NCBI RefSeq assembly: GCF_000372725.1
Contig: NW_005195220.1
Location: 139,008 to 203,007 of the forward strand
Length of the DNA stretch: 64,000 nt
Direction: 5' to 3'
Origin: Emiliania huxleyi CCMP1516
Lineage: Eukaryota > Haptophyta > Isochrysidales > Noelaerhabdaceae
Under the pieces are notes generated by a model. The model was not told where the DNA came from. It was given only the letters and a program-made list of their open reading frames with translations, and searched no databases. A program made the position numbers and the translations under genes. Positions 20,972 through 32,031 of this stretch are shown piece after piece (within the stretch, counting starts at the first letter, position 1; every line of letters begins with the position of its first letter).

Positions 20972-22097
20972 CGGCCGCCGCCGCCAGCGCGGCGTCGGCG
21001 CAAGCTTGCGAGGCCTCCTGGCTGCGGCCTCGCTCCCTCTCCGCCCGCTTGTCGGTGCGGATGCTCCTCTTGTCGGCCTCGAGCAGCTGCTGCGCCAGGC
21101 CCGAGCGAGAGGGGAGGCGAGAGGCTGCGTCTCCGGGGCGAGGGGCTGCGTCTCCGGCACGCCGAGGCGCGCGCTTGGCATCGTCGCTGAAGAAGGCGAC
21201 CACGTCGCTCCACAGCTGCAGCTGCGGGTAGTGCTCGCGCAGAGCCTCGCGCACCACCTCGAGTGTGGACAGCTGCGCCGCCCGCCGGCGGCACACGCCC
21301 TCTCCAACGCCGACGTACTTCCCGAGCCTACGTGCTGAATACGCCGACATGATGGCGGGGAGACGGCGGAATACGTGTCCTCTCGGGCGCTGGTTGGGGC
21401 ACATCAGTACGTCTTCCGCTTCTAGGCTCCCGAGCCGCGTGGTGAGGCGGTGCACCCGCGAGGGGGCGTGCTCGTCGACCGCAGGGAGGAGCCGCTCCAC
21501 AACCTCGTGGTGCGCCGACGGCTGGGTGGTTCCGAACCGGAGCGCCGCGAGGTCAGCGAGCACCTGCGCTGGCGTGCGGGTTGTCCAGACAAACTCGTTG
21601 GCGTCCACGATTGAATCGTCCCACACCGAGAGCGACTGCAGAGGCGGCGAGGCGCGCGGTAGAGGAACGAGCCTGCCGCCGCGCATCGCGACGTGCGGCC
21701 ACAGCTCCGGGTTGCCGAGCACCGCCTCCCATTTCAGAGGGCAGAGGAGGAGCAACGCATCCTCCGCCGCGACGCCGCACGCGAGGTGGGCGGTGTGGTG
21801 GACCGCGCGTCCGAGGAGTAAGCCGTCCACGTGACACTCGGCAGCAAACCACGAGCCGACCGCCCCGCCTGCCGCCTCTGCTTCCGCTCCCGCCTCTCCC
21901 GCCGCCTCCGTTGCCACCGCTGCTGCGCCGGCGGCGCCCGCGGCACCGGAGGGGCGCGCCCACATCTCAACGACCACGCCGAGCGTCTCCCACACGTAGG
22001 CTCTTAAGAAGCGAATGGCTGTCTCGGCGGGCGACTCGACACCTCTCGTGAGTTGCGTACACGGAGCGCTGGCGTTCGGCTGTGGAGGGCGCGCCAT
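20319..22097 (-). CDS. Unrecognised protein with poly-Gly and charged C-terminus
   Basis: The reading frame is open from 22337 (a GTG) to the TGA at 20319. The first in-frame ATG is at 22097, giving about 592 residues. The 80 codons upstream of it also look coding-like, so an upstream exon is possible. I recognise no domain. The N-terminal half is mixed and globular-looking, with aromatic and hydrophobic segments (LRAYVWETLGVVVEMW, CPLKWEAVLGNPELWPHV, HVFRRLPAIMSAY). The C-terminal third is disordered-looking, with a glycine run coded by GCC/GCG-type repeats at about 20936-20970, an Arg/Lys/Glu-rich helix, poly-Gln and an Ala/Arg-rich basic end. A fold-back element lies just upstream. Function unknown. 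Confidence 0.55.
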
Positions 22098-22544
22098 GAG
22101 ATGCGGAGGGAGGACGGCCGGGACGGACGCCGTGAGGCCGCACTGGTGCAGGCCCGTCACTGGCTGCGCGTTCGCGGGGCCCAGGCTTTGCCGCGCCGCG
22201 GCGTTGAGCGCCGCCACGAGCGCCACTTCGCCCGGTGAGACATCACTGACCGCCGTCAGCTCGCGTGAGGAGCCAGGAAGGGTGCGAGGTGGTGTGGCGA
22301 GCACCGCGCGCGAGGCCAGGTGTAGGTAGAGTGGCACCGCGCCCCGCTGGAACGGCGGTCCCGCCCGCCGGCAGTAGCCATGGAAACAAAGAATGGCATT
22401 TTTTCGGTAAAATTACACTGTGAAAAAGACAGAAAAAGAGAGAAAAACGCGCGCGCAGCGCGCGTAGGCGGCGCGTGCGCGCCGCCGCAGGCGGCGGACA
22501 GCAGGTGCGCAAAATTAAACGCCATTTTCGGTTCCGCGGTTTTG

Positions 22545-23525
22545 CCACTAACATCAAAGGATAAATTTCAGATTACCCGGTTTTTTAGATTCGCCTCGCA
22601 GATCACCCGGCGTTTTTCAGATCACCCGGCGTCTTCGATTTTTTGCCTCGCAGATCACCCAACACGGCGAAATGTCGTTTCCAGATTACCCAACACGGCG
22701 AAATGTCGTTTCCAGGTTACCCGGATCGCGAAATTTCTTTTTCCAGATCACCCAGTTTTGAGATTCGCCTCGCAGATCACCCGGCGTTTTCCAGATCACC
22801 CGGCGTGAGCGATTTCAGATCACCCGGTGCGGCGAAATGTCGTTTCCAGGTTACCCAACACGGCGAAATGTCGTTTCCAGGTTACCCGGCTCGCGAAATT
22901 TCTTTTTCCAGATCACCCGGTAGTGGGATTCACGACTGCGTCATTCAAGCAAACGACTAACGAGGCCGGGGATTCCGAAAGTGGGAGCTCTCCTTAGGAC
23001 CACGTGCCGCAGGTGCTCGCTCTCTGTCTGGACGAGGTGCACGCTCGCAATTGGCTGGCCTGCGCGCGCCGTGGTTCACGCTGAGTCCGGCCTTTGCGCC
23101 TAGCTAGGGCCTAGGCAGCCGTCCGTGTCCGGGTAAGCTGAAGAGAAAAATATGTTAGCCGCCGGGTGATCTGGACGAGAAATTTGGCCGACCGGGTAAT
23201 CTGACATGAGAAATGTTAGCGACCGGGTAAGCTGAAACGCGAATTGTGGGAGACTGGGTACACTGATTTTGTCAATTTTTTGATGAATGTTTGCTGAGCA
23301 GGAAAATATCGTTGCCGGGTGATCTGGACGATAAATTTGGCCGACCGGGTAATCTGACATGAGAAATTTTAGCGACCGGGTAAGCTGAAACATGAATTGT
23401 GGGAGACTGGGTAAACTGGTTTGACGGAAATCGCGCTAAGCAGGAAAATATCGTTGGCCGGGTAATCTGCGAGGCGAATCTCAAAAACCGGGTAATCTGA
23501 AATTTATCCAACATCAAATGTCGGG
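22545..23525. mobile_element. Fold-back element with a 31-bp phased motif array
   Basis: A 52-bp segment at 22559-22610 recurs inverted at 23458-23509 with only a few mismatches. Between them lies a 12-bp motif, CAGATYACCCGG with variants. It occurs 13 times forward (starts 22569, 22599, 22618, 22651, 22682, 22713, 22744, 22773, 22792, 22816, 22847, 22878, 22909) and 11 times in reverse complement (starts 23129, 23162, 23192, 23223, 23254, 23315, 23345, 23376, 23407, 23458, 23488). Most steps are 30-31 bp. Spacers vary in sequence. No protein is encoded. It may be a non-autonomous transposon, or a cluster of sites for a DNA-binding protein. Confidence 0.8.
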
Positions 23526-24100
23526 ATGATTGATTGATTCGACTACATGCCCGCCTTTGCGCAGGCCAGCGCCGCGCTGTGATACGCATAGAGACGACCC
23601 GACCTCTCTGAACTAAGCCAGATTACTGCGAACGAACGCGTAGCACGAACGCGTAGCGCGCGGCGGGGAAGTCAACGGGGCAGCCGGCCGGGCGCCGGCC
23701 GCGCCCGAGGCGCGAGGGCGTAGACGGGTCACAAATTGCCCGGGACGGCTGGTCACTTGGTCTCTGACGTAGGCCACGCACATGCACATTAAGCGGTGAC
23801 ATGACCTGATTGTTAAGAGCCGGTCCGCGAAATTAAATGCCATTCTCCAGGTATCCATTTTAGCACTATCTTCGAAATCCCGGCCGGTACTGTTTTAAGA
23901 ATGAGTGAAAGAGGTTGTTGGTATTGTCTCTGAAAGAAATGGGCTCGGCTGCGCCTGGGTTCGGAGCTTCAACGCCGGCCATTGCGCCGAATAAAACGGC
24001 GGCAAGTGCCGGACAGTGCACAGGGGCTTCGGCGAGAGCGTCGATGCCTTGAGTTGCCCGCTATGGCCGGGGGCTGCACCGCCGTGTGCATCAAGAAGAA
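23526..24100. other. Spacer, no gene recognised
   Basis: It contains a short repeat of ACGAACGCGTAGC at about 23630-23655. A segment at 23828-23850 (AAATTAAATGCCATT) resembles one at 22509-22530, so the fold-back element may have outer arms reaching this far. No coding exon is supported. Confidence 0.4.
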
Positions 24101-24905
24101 CTTGCACATGTGGAAACTGTGTATATGCCGAAATGTGACGGCGGCGAGGGCGACACGGACGGAGCAGGCGACAAAGGCGAATCCGACGGCGGAGGCGGCG
24201 ACGGCGACACGGACGGAGGCGGCGAAAGCGAGACCGATGGCTGCGACGGCGACGGCAAGCGAGCTTGCTGCGGGGAGGGCGAGACGAAGGAAGGCAGCGG
24301 CGACGGCGACACGGACGGAGGCGGCGACGGCGACACGGACGGAGGCGGCGACGGCGACACGGACGGAGGCGGCGAAAGCGACACGGACGGAGGCGGCGAA
24401 GTCGACACGACCGACGGCGGGATTCCAACGGCGGCGGCGGCGACGGCGACAAGGACAGAGGCGGCGAAAGCGAGACCGACGGCGGCGACGGCGACGGCGA
24501 CATGGATTGAGGCGGCAAAGGTGAGATCGGCGGCGGGGATGGCGAAACGGAGGAAGGCAGCGGCGACGGCGACACGGACGGAGGCGGCGAAGGCGACACG
24601 GACGGATCCGAGGCGGCGACGGCGACACGGACGGCGGAGCGGCGACAGCGACACGGAAGAAGGCGACGGCGAGACCGACGGCACGGCGGGGAGGGTGAGG
24701 GCGGCAGCGGGGAGGCGTGCGGCGGCAACGGCAGCGGCGAGGGCGGCGGCGACGGCGGAGGAGAGAGCGGCGGAGAGGGCGGTGGAGAAGGCCGCGGGGA
24801 GGGTGGCGGAGAGGGCGGTGGAGGCGAGGGCGGCGGCGACGGCGGAGGAGAGCGCGGAGGCGACAGTGGCGGAGAGGGCGGCGAGGAGGGTGGCGAACTC
24901 GCAAT
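24100..24905. repeat. GGCGACGGCGACACGGACGG-type minisatellite
   Basis: Degenerate 15-18-bp units dominate the region. On the + strand a frame from 24086 to 24907 reads as Asp/Gly/Thr repeats (DGGGDGDT). On the minus strand two frames read as PPPSVSPS or Arg/Val/Ala repeats. Because several frames on both strands are open for the same reason, I treat it as a repeat rather than a gene. A Ser/Pro-rich wall-type protein on the minus strand (24091-25053) cannot be excluded. Confidence 0.75.
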
Positions 24906-25053
24906 AATTCACCTGCGGGAACCGGGACGGCGGGGAGGTGGCGGGACCGAATCGTACCGCGGGCCGCCGGGCAGCGGCCATACCCGCTCGGGGGAGGCAG
25001 GGCTCAGAATCGGTTTCAGGCCACAAGGCCGGTGAGTTGGGCGTGACCGTCAT

Positions 25054-25653
25054 CTAGAACGCGCCCGCTCGCTCGCGAAGTCGGTCTGCGGAAGGTAACG
25101 ACGATTCGGCTAGCTGGGCGTCTGCGGAGGCAACGGGCGGGCTGGCGATCCGCAACGAGGCCTGTTTGTCGCGGTCGGACAGGCACCCGTCGCATCTGTG
25201 GACAGGTGTGACGACGGCAGTGACGAGATTGCGGCGCAGCCGCGCACGGGGTCCCGCCGTCAGCGGCCACACAGGCAAGAGCGGCACATCATGAGTCGGG
25301 GGGGTGTCGGGGCACGACGAGGGTTGCTTCGGCTGGCGCTCGGAGGCCACCAGGCGGCCCCATTTGCGTCCGGCAGGTGCCTGCCGCACCCTGCCGCACG
25401 CTCTAACGTGCAGAGCACCGAATAGACGCCTTGCCCAAAGAATGTTTCGGCGTAAGATCCTGCTCGCGCAGGTGGGGACCCTGTCCTTCTCCCACCCCTT
25501 GTTTGGTCCTAGACGGCTAGTGCTAGCTTCCGGGAGGACGACCCCGGCTAGTCGCCGACCACACCCACAAAGAACCCTGCACAAAGACCGCGCACGGGCG
25601 GGGAACGGTTCCTTTTTACCAAATCTCCTAGTAGAGCTGTCTGTTTTATTTAT
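25054..25653. mobile_element. Spacer with a dispersed repeat copy (about 25507-25625)
   Basis: From about 25507 to 25625 the sequence (GACGGCTAGTGCTAG, then GGGAGGACGACCCCGGCTAG, then ACAAAGAACCCTGCACAAAG) matches 45293-45405 closely. It is therefore a dispersed element present twice in the window in the same orientation. The rest of the stretch has no supported coding exon. A TTTATTTATTTATTTG run at about 25645-25660 overlaps the stop of the next gene. Confidence 0.7.
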
Positions 25654-26640
25654 TTATTTGGTGCGTGTGCGCGCCAGGGCGCGGATGGCGACGACCACCG
25701 GATGCCCTTCAGCACCGCGTGGCACGCGCTTCACCGCGTAGAACCGGTGACTCCGGTTGGCAAGCACTTCGCGGAGCTGCGCCGGCGAGACGATCGATTG
25801 CGCCTTGCGGATTTCATCTCTCGAGCGCCAGCAAAGCTGCCAGTCCTGTGCGTCCCATGGGCGTGGGCGCAGCGGCTCGCACTCCGCACGCTGCAGACTC
25901 CACGTTGGCAGCAGCACCTCCTCGGGATAGAGCAGCGGCTTCGTCCAAGCTTGCAGCATGAGCGTGAGCTTGCGCTGAGCAGGTGGGGAGGACGCGGCTT
26001 CGGCTGTCAACGCGGCGAGAAGAGTAGTCTGCGGGTTGGTCCATGTGGGAGTGGAGCTCTTGAGGTGGCTCCACCTCGAGGTGGTCCATTCGGCATTTTT
26101 CTCAAAGTGGCCGATGAAGGCTCGCAAGACCGACAGTGGATAAAAGCTTCCCTCGTGGTAAGCAAATCCGTGTCGCCCACGGTCGACGTGCGGCGAGATG
26201 GTCTGGTAGAATGGAACGCCGCGCACCTTGCGCGTTGCCGCGTTCGCCGCGAGCGGAGCTGGACTCGCCGAGCAGCGCAGCTGCCGCACAGATGCCTCCC
26301 AGCCACGTCGCACCCACAGCATGTTGGAGGCCTGCAGCACGGCGTACTGACAGTGATTTGGCCAAGCGGTGTCCATGTGCACAACGTTCAGCAGGTGCGC
26401 GAGCAGGATGGTCACGCTAGCTCTTGAGACGCCAAGCCGGCCAGGAGTGATGCTCAGTCGTCCATTTGCCAGTATTACGTGTCGGGCGAGCGACGCCATC
26501 GTCTGATTGCTGTAGGCCGTGTCGACATTCAGGTGCATGACGACTCGTGTGTTGGCCTCCGAAAAGTCAAGCGCGTTGCGCATGAGAATGCGCAGCCACG
26601 GCAACTGCTCGAAGGCGAGGACGGAAATGCACGCCGCCAT
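25654..26640 (-). CDS. Putative glycosyltransferase-like protein
   Basis: A single open frame of 328 residues from the ATG at 26640 to a TAA at 25654. There is an AFEQLPWLRILMRNAL start and an HLNVDT motif. A central LLNVVHMDTAWPNHCQY...SNMLWVRRGWE region follows, then FAYHEGSFYP, and late elements LPTWS and YAVKRVPR. The sequence recalls core-2/I-branching (GT14-like) and related Golgi glycosyltransferases, in which an acidic pair and a conserved His-Glu region bind the sugar nucleotide. I rate this a weak resemblance. There is no obvious membrane anchor, so an upstream exon may be missing. Immediately upstream (26690-26750) lies a dispersed repeat that may have displaced the original 5' end. 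Confidence 0.42.
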   Translation of the reverse strand: MAACISVLAFEQLPWLRILMRNALDFSEANTRVVMHLNVDTAYSNQTMASLARHVILANGRLSITPGRLGVSRASVTILLAHLLNVVHMDTAWPNHCQYAVLQASNMLWVRRGWEASVRQLRCSASPAPLAANAATRKVRGVPFYQTISPHVDRGRHGFAYHEGSFYPLSVLRAFIGHFEKNAEWTTSRWSHLKSSTPTWTNPQTTLLAALTAEAASSPPAQRKLTLMLQAWTKPLLYPEEVLLPTWSLQRAECEPLRPRPWDAQDWQLCWRSRDEIRKAQSIVSPAQLREVLANRSHRFYAVKRVPRGAEGHPVVVAIRALARTRTK

Positions 26641-27418
26641 GAAACTCGTCCGTCCAGGTGTTCCCTTCACACTCTAGAGGGCCGCGGACCGCGCAGGGTG
26701 TTCTCGAGGTTCTCGAGGTGGATACCCTTGGCCGCGTTGGGCAGGGGTGTGGTCAGCTCCAGATCATATACACTCAGAAAATAAAAAGAACGAACAAGAA
26801 TTTCACAAGGAAGGCTGCTGTCCACACGCACGATTCACAGGACAGACTGCAACGGTGTATCAGTCACCTTATGCCACCGTCGCTGGGTGAGAGAGAGATT
26901 TTTAGCAATACCAATTTGTGTTCTGGGTGAGTGGTTCTTTATGCTGAGTGCCGTGGTGTGTTATCCGTGCGTTCAGAACAAGCTGCTGTCTGTGTGTTTG
27001 TTTCTGTGCGTGACCTTGGCCTTTTTCAGTTGGATTGAGAGACTGAGTGGGATCGAGGTTGGAGCACTTAAGAAAGAAAGAAAGAAAACACACAACCCAA
27101 GGGAGGGATGGGAGAACGGCACGCCGCCACCACACAGGGATTTTAAGGAGGGGTCCCGTACCACGCGGAATCGGCCCTATCCAGTGCTCAAGTGCTCAAG
27201 GAGAGGAGAGTGTGATGCGCTAGCCGTCGCCCACCCTGGGGAGTCTGCCTCTTCGTATCTCTTTTCGCAGTCTCTCGCCGCTTCTCGCTGCAACCTTCAT
27301 GCCACCTCGCGGCCGTCCCACTCAGGTTGGAGCACTTGGAGTGCGGCCTTGCCGGTTATGTTTTCTTCTTTTTACTGTACCCCGCCCGCCCACTTTTGGG
27401 GCCGCGGGTACCGCACCG
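26641..27418. mobile_element. Composite of dispersed repeats upstream of the FUSC-like gene
   Basis: Three repeats are recognisable. 26690-26750 shares a TTCTCGAGGT...GGCCGCGTTGGG block with 56275-56310 and, inverted, with 62235-62275. A GAGAGAGATTTTTAGCAATACCAA block at about 26890 recurs at about 47518. From about 27068 to 27328 (GAAAGAAAG run, GGGAGGGATGGGAGAACGGC, GCACGCCGCCACCACACAGG, then GCGCTAGCCGTCGCCCACCC) the sequence recurs inverted at about 55870-56080 and partly at 48085-48160. The last repeat ends with an ATG whose codons read MPPRGRPT in both long copies. Confidence 0.75.
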
Positions 27419-30400
27419 ATGTCCACCGGCGGCTGGATCGCTGAGGTGAGATGGGCCGCGCGCACGTCGCTCTCTCTGACCATCGCCGGCGCTGCCCTCT
27501 TCATTCCTGGCATCACGCCGCTGCGGCTCCCCGAGGCACCGTTCGCCGCCTTTGTCGCCGTGGTGACCGTCCAGGCCAACCCGGGCGCAACCCTCCGGAC
27601 GTCGGCCGACGTCCTGCGCGGCGCCATCCTCGCGGCGATCATCAACCTGCCCACGCTCGCGCTGCCGGCCGCCGTGCGGCAGCACCCCGCGTTTGCCACG
27701 CTCTTCCTGCTGGCGCTGACCTTCGGCATTGCGCACGCCAAGCTGCACCTCATCACGATGCGGCTCGCCCTCTCCTGCGGCACTATCCTCGCCCTCGCGC
27801 CGCTCGGCAGCGACGCCGCGCTCCGCCCGGCCCACACCCTCCTCTTCCTGGCGCTCAACGCGCTCTCCGTCGCGTGCGCCGTCGTCGCGTCCGCCATGCC
27901 GCCCGTGCGGTCCGCGCGCCGCCAGCTGGCCGCCGAGTCTGCGCGCGCAGAGCGGCTCGTCCTCGACTGCTACGACGAGCTCATCGAGGCGACTCCATCA
28001 ATTAAGTATGAATTACTTGTTGATTAGTTATATGAAGAGAGCTCATCGAGGCGTTCTGCCCCGGCAATGCGCATGCGTCTCTGCGCCTCCCATGAATTAA
28101 GTATGAATGCATCACCAATGTATAATTGATCCTCTGCACGACCCTCCTCCGCGCCCCTCTCTGCAGGTCTTCTGCTCCGGCAGAGCGCATCGATGCGCGC
28201 CTCCTCCCTCAAGAACTAGTTGTTGATTAATACTCCATCGATTCCCAAGGCAAGCGCATCGTGCGCGCCTCCTTCCTCCTCCAGCTCGCTCGGGCGGCGC
28301 CTCGCGAGCTCGACCGACTCCGCAAGGTCAGCCACTGCTTCCACTCGCCGAGAGTAGCCGACCCCTCTACTCTTTCCCATTTGCCGAGAGGAGCCGAGAT
28401 CAGCAGGCCCCCCTCCACTGCTGCCACTTGCCGAGCGTAGCCGAGATCAGCCCCCCTCCGACGGGAGGCGTTTCCTTGGAGCTGACGCATGCTAGAATGA
28501 CTCGTCGGTTTGATACCCTGCACCGCCTTCGCAAGGACGCTGCGTGGGAGTGCGGCGGCGGCGGCGGCGGAGGAGGAGGAGGAGGAGGAGGTGGGGCGGG
28601 GGAGCAAGGCGCGCGCGTCGAGGCGGCGCAGCGGCATCTCTCCACCCTCATCGGCGCGCTGCGGCGAGGCTCCCGTTCGGGCGGCCGGTCTACAAAAAAA
28701 AACACGTCTTTCGGCTCGGCACCTTGTGTTTCGTGTTGTAGGCTCCCGCTCTGGCGGCCGGTCGAGCAGCACGCACGCCGCGTTCGTCTCGCAGCTGGGC
28801 GCGCCACTCGCTCTCCGCGCGCTGCTGCGCCGCCATGTCCGCGACACGTCCATGACGCGTCCACGGCACGTCCGTCAGGAGCGCCGCTCCGCGAGCTCTC
28901 CACTGCGTTGCGCCGGCAGGACGCTGTGGCGGTGCGGCGGGCACTTGCTGGCGTGACTGCAGCCTTCCAACGCGCGAGGGAGGCGCTCTTCTACTCGCCA
29001 GAGGAGCGGGCCGGCGGCGCCAAGCAGCTGATCAGTTAGTTAATCCGTTCATTAACAGGCGCTCTTCTACTCGCCAGAGGAGCGTGCGGGCGACATCGCC
29101 GAGTACCGCGACGGCTACGCCCTCATCGTCAACCCGTTCCTCCTCAGCGCCATCCAGCTCGCTCTCACCGTGTCGCGAGATCGCCTCTTGCCGCCCTCGG
29201 CCTCGTCACACGCAGCCCAGCCGGCCGCCTCCGCCTCCGCCTCCGCCTCCGCCTCCGCCTCCGCCTCCGCCTCCGCTTCCGCCTCTTCCGCCTCCGCCTC
29301 CGCCTCCTGCGCCTCCGCCTCTTCCGCCTCCGCCGCCTCCGCCTCCGCTTTCTCCTTTTCGCGCGGGCTGCTGCCGCGGTTGGCGATGCCGCGGCTGGCG
29401 ATGCCGCGGCTCGGCGCTCTGCGAGACCGCGCGCGGCTGGAGCGCGCGGTCAAGTTCTCGCTCTCCATCACCCTCGCCTCCCTCTTCCTCCACCTGCCGG
29501 GCGAAGAGTTCGACTACGCCGTCTTCGCGCCGGTCGAGGTGTCCTTCATCATCTTTGACCGCGTGGGTGGCTCCGTCTCGCAGTCGATGATGCGCGTCTT
29601 TGGCTCGTCGCTCGGCGCCATCGCGGGGTACTTGATGGTCGTCGCGTGCCACGGCTCGGACACAGCCCTGCTCGCCCTCCTCGCCTGCTGGGGCTTCCTC
29701 TGCTCGCTCGGCCGCGCCTCCCGCCACGGGTACGCGGCGTGCGTCGCCGCGTGGACGGCCGCCATCGTCTCGGCAGCCCACAGCCGCGAGGTCGCCTTCG
29801 AGAGGATCACTCACTCCTTCCTCGGCGCCGCCGTCATGCTCTGCGTCGTCCACGCCGTCCTCCCACGCTGGGCGCGCGACGGAGTGCGGGCCGAGCTCGC
29901 AAAGGTCGCGGCGGAGGCGGCCGGCGTGCACGCCGCAGGGGCGCGCCAGTGGCGCCTCGGGCTGGGAGGCAGGTCTGCCGGCGGCGAGGCTGGCGGCGAG
30001 GGGGCGGACGCGGGGCCGAGCGGCGCCAGGTCGCCCGGCAAGGGGGAGTCGGAGCCTCTGACGCGGCTCGGCGCCGACACGGAGCAGGTGGCTGCCGCAG
30101 AGGCGGTGGGCGCGCGGCTGCGGCGGCTGCAGGGCGCACTCTCCTCCGTCGGCACTCTGCACCGCGAGGCGTGCATCGAGCCCGAGCCGTGGGCCGTACC
30201 ACCACCTCAATCATGATGAGGATGATACGGACAGGCGTGTATCGAGCCCGAGCTGTGGCGTGGGCCGTACGCCGCCGCCAAGCTCGGCGCCAGCATCGAC
30301 GCGGCGCGCAAGCTCGTCGACGCGGCGGTCACGGCGGCCGAGACGCAAGCGGCGAGGCAGCAGTCGGCGGTGGAGTGGATTCTGACCCCGCACGACCGGA

Positions 30401-30950
30401 CATGCCCGCGGACACGCCGGTGACACGTCCACGGCACGCTCCATAGGTGGAGTGGATCCTGCACGATTGGATCCCGCCCGAGCTCGACGCCTTTTGGGAG
30501 GCGCTCGACTCGCTCGCGGCTGCGGCCGACGCCTTTGGCCCCGCGCTCGCCGCCGCCGTCCTCAACGAGCGCGCAAACGACGACTTCGCAGCGGAGCGGC
30601 TTGACGAGGCGCTCGCGGCGCTCGAGGCGCAGCAAGAGGCGCTCGGCGGCCTCTACCGCACTGCGCTCGCTTCGGCGGTGGAGCGGGGCCGATCCGCGGT
30701 CGCGCTGAGGGTGAGCAACGCCGACATGCTGCTGCACAACTCGATGTTTGCGGCGACGCTCGGCACGTCGCGCGCGCTCTCGGCGCTCGGCCGCGCGGTC
30801 GCGTCCCTCTCCGAGGTCGACAGGGTGCGCTCGCAGCTGAGGCACGACCGGGAGGGCGGGCTGCCGCCAGCGAGGCAGCCGGACGACGCTGGGGACGGGC
30901 GGGGGGAGGTTGTGGGCGAGCGGGCGCCGGCGAGGGCGGTCGCGGTCTGA
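27419..30950 (+). CDS. FUSC / aromatic-acid-exporter-like membrane protein
   Basis: Proposed exons: 27419-27988; 28052-28064 (13-nt microexon); 28250-28326; 28536-28668; 28742-28798; 28879-28982; 29059-30168; 30235-30369; 30447-30950. Phases agree throughout and give about 900 residues. Most introns start with GC. The N-terminal ~190 residues hold about six hydrophobic helices (FAAFVAVVTVQANPG; LFLLALTFGIAHAKL). A long soluble segment follows, then a second membrane block (YAVFAPVEVSFIIFDRVGGS; GSSLGAIAGYLMVVACHG; LLALLACWGFLCSLG; WTAAIVSAAHS; SFLGAAVMLCVVHAVL), then a soluble tail. Two membrane blocks flanking a cytosolic part is the pattern of FUSC, AaeB, YccS and plant ALMT-related proteins, which export organic anions. 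The substrate is unknown. A GCCTCC repeat at 29226-29350 encodes an Ala/Ser run. Confidence 0.72.
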
Positions 30951-32031
30951 GCGAGCAGAGTAGCGAGTACAGCAGCGACAGACCAGGTAAGGTAAGGTAT
31001 AAATTTCTCCACACACACAAAGTAGTGGGGGGCAAGAAGGCGGGGGGCGACGCCCTCGCGTCTCCACACCCGGACACGGGCAGGAGCCCCACGCGGCATT
31101 CAAAAGGTCCCAGTGCAAGCACCGTCCCGGTGCACGTGGGTGAGCAGCCTACCCCGCCGCTAATCTAGTGTGGACGGTTTTTTCGCGGTATCCGCCGGGA
31201 TATGGGATACCGGGAGATACCGGGAGACACCACGAGATACACGTGGATATGATGAGATACGGAACCCCCACGATGTGTTCACGCCGACGTCCGGCGTGAA
31301 ACCGCAAATCGGACGCGACGGCGAAACTTCGCGCTTCGACCGGCCGTGCGGCTGCTACGCGCTCGATTTCCTATGATTGGCGAGAGCTCGTCATCATCGA
31401 TGAAGCATCGCAAGGGTGCATGTGGATATGGCGGGATATGGCGGGATATGGCGGGATATGGCGGGATATGGCGGGATATGGCGGGATACGGCGGGATACG
31501 GTCAGATATGGAGAGATACACCAAGATACCGCAAAAACCCCGTCCACACCAGGGCTCCGCTACCGTATACCCCTCCACCTCGCGACAGACCAAGTCGCCC
31601 TCCGGCTCCGCTGCTTACCTGCCTTCGAGTGTACCCGGGTTGTGGTCCCACACCCACTGGTGGCCGGGTATAAGGTAAGGTAAGGTAAATTTCTCCCCAC
31701 ACACACAAAGTGGTGGGGCAAGAAGGGGCAACCCAGCCTTGCACTACACACCTCTCCCCACAGTCGCGGACCCGGACACGGTAGCTGCTGACGAGAGTGA
31801 GATTGCCCGGCCGACAACTCTCGGCTCTCGCTCGAGTTTCACACGCTCGCGCGTCACTACTAGAACGGCAGTGTTGCTCAGTAAGCACAGCCGTCGTCCG
31901 CTGTCTCGCCCTATCCGCCGCCGTCCCCGGCGACGCCGCCAGATCCTCGCCCCAACCACCCTCTCGATTCATACCTTGGTCGACTCATATGTTCATTTGG
32001 GCTCGAGCATCAAATCATTCATGGAGGCAGA
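30951..32031. repeat. Intergenic repeats: TAAGG block copies and a 10-bp minisatellite
   Basis: A block with GGTAAGGTAAGGTA followed by TTTCTCCACACACACAAAG occurs at about 30985-31060 and again at 31672-31720; a third copy is at 36546-36600. A minisatellite of unit GGGATATGGC (10 bp) runs from about 31424 to 31505, with looser GATACCGGGA units before it. A CTGCTTACC...CACACCCACTGGTG block at 31610-31665 matches, inverted, 36060-36115. No coding exon is supported. Confidence 0.8.

Noticed and set aside
22569-22920. CRISPR-like array (12-bp repeats, 19-bp spacers)
   Set aside because: The repeats are too short and variable, the array is mirrored, spacers share sequence, and the genome is eukaryotic with no cas genes.
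24086-24907. A 273-residue Asp/Gly/Thr-rich protein
   Set aside because: Several frames on both strands stay open because of the repeat itself, with no start context or domain.
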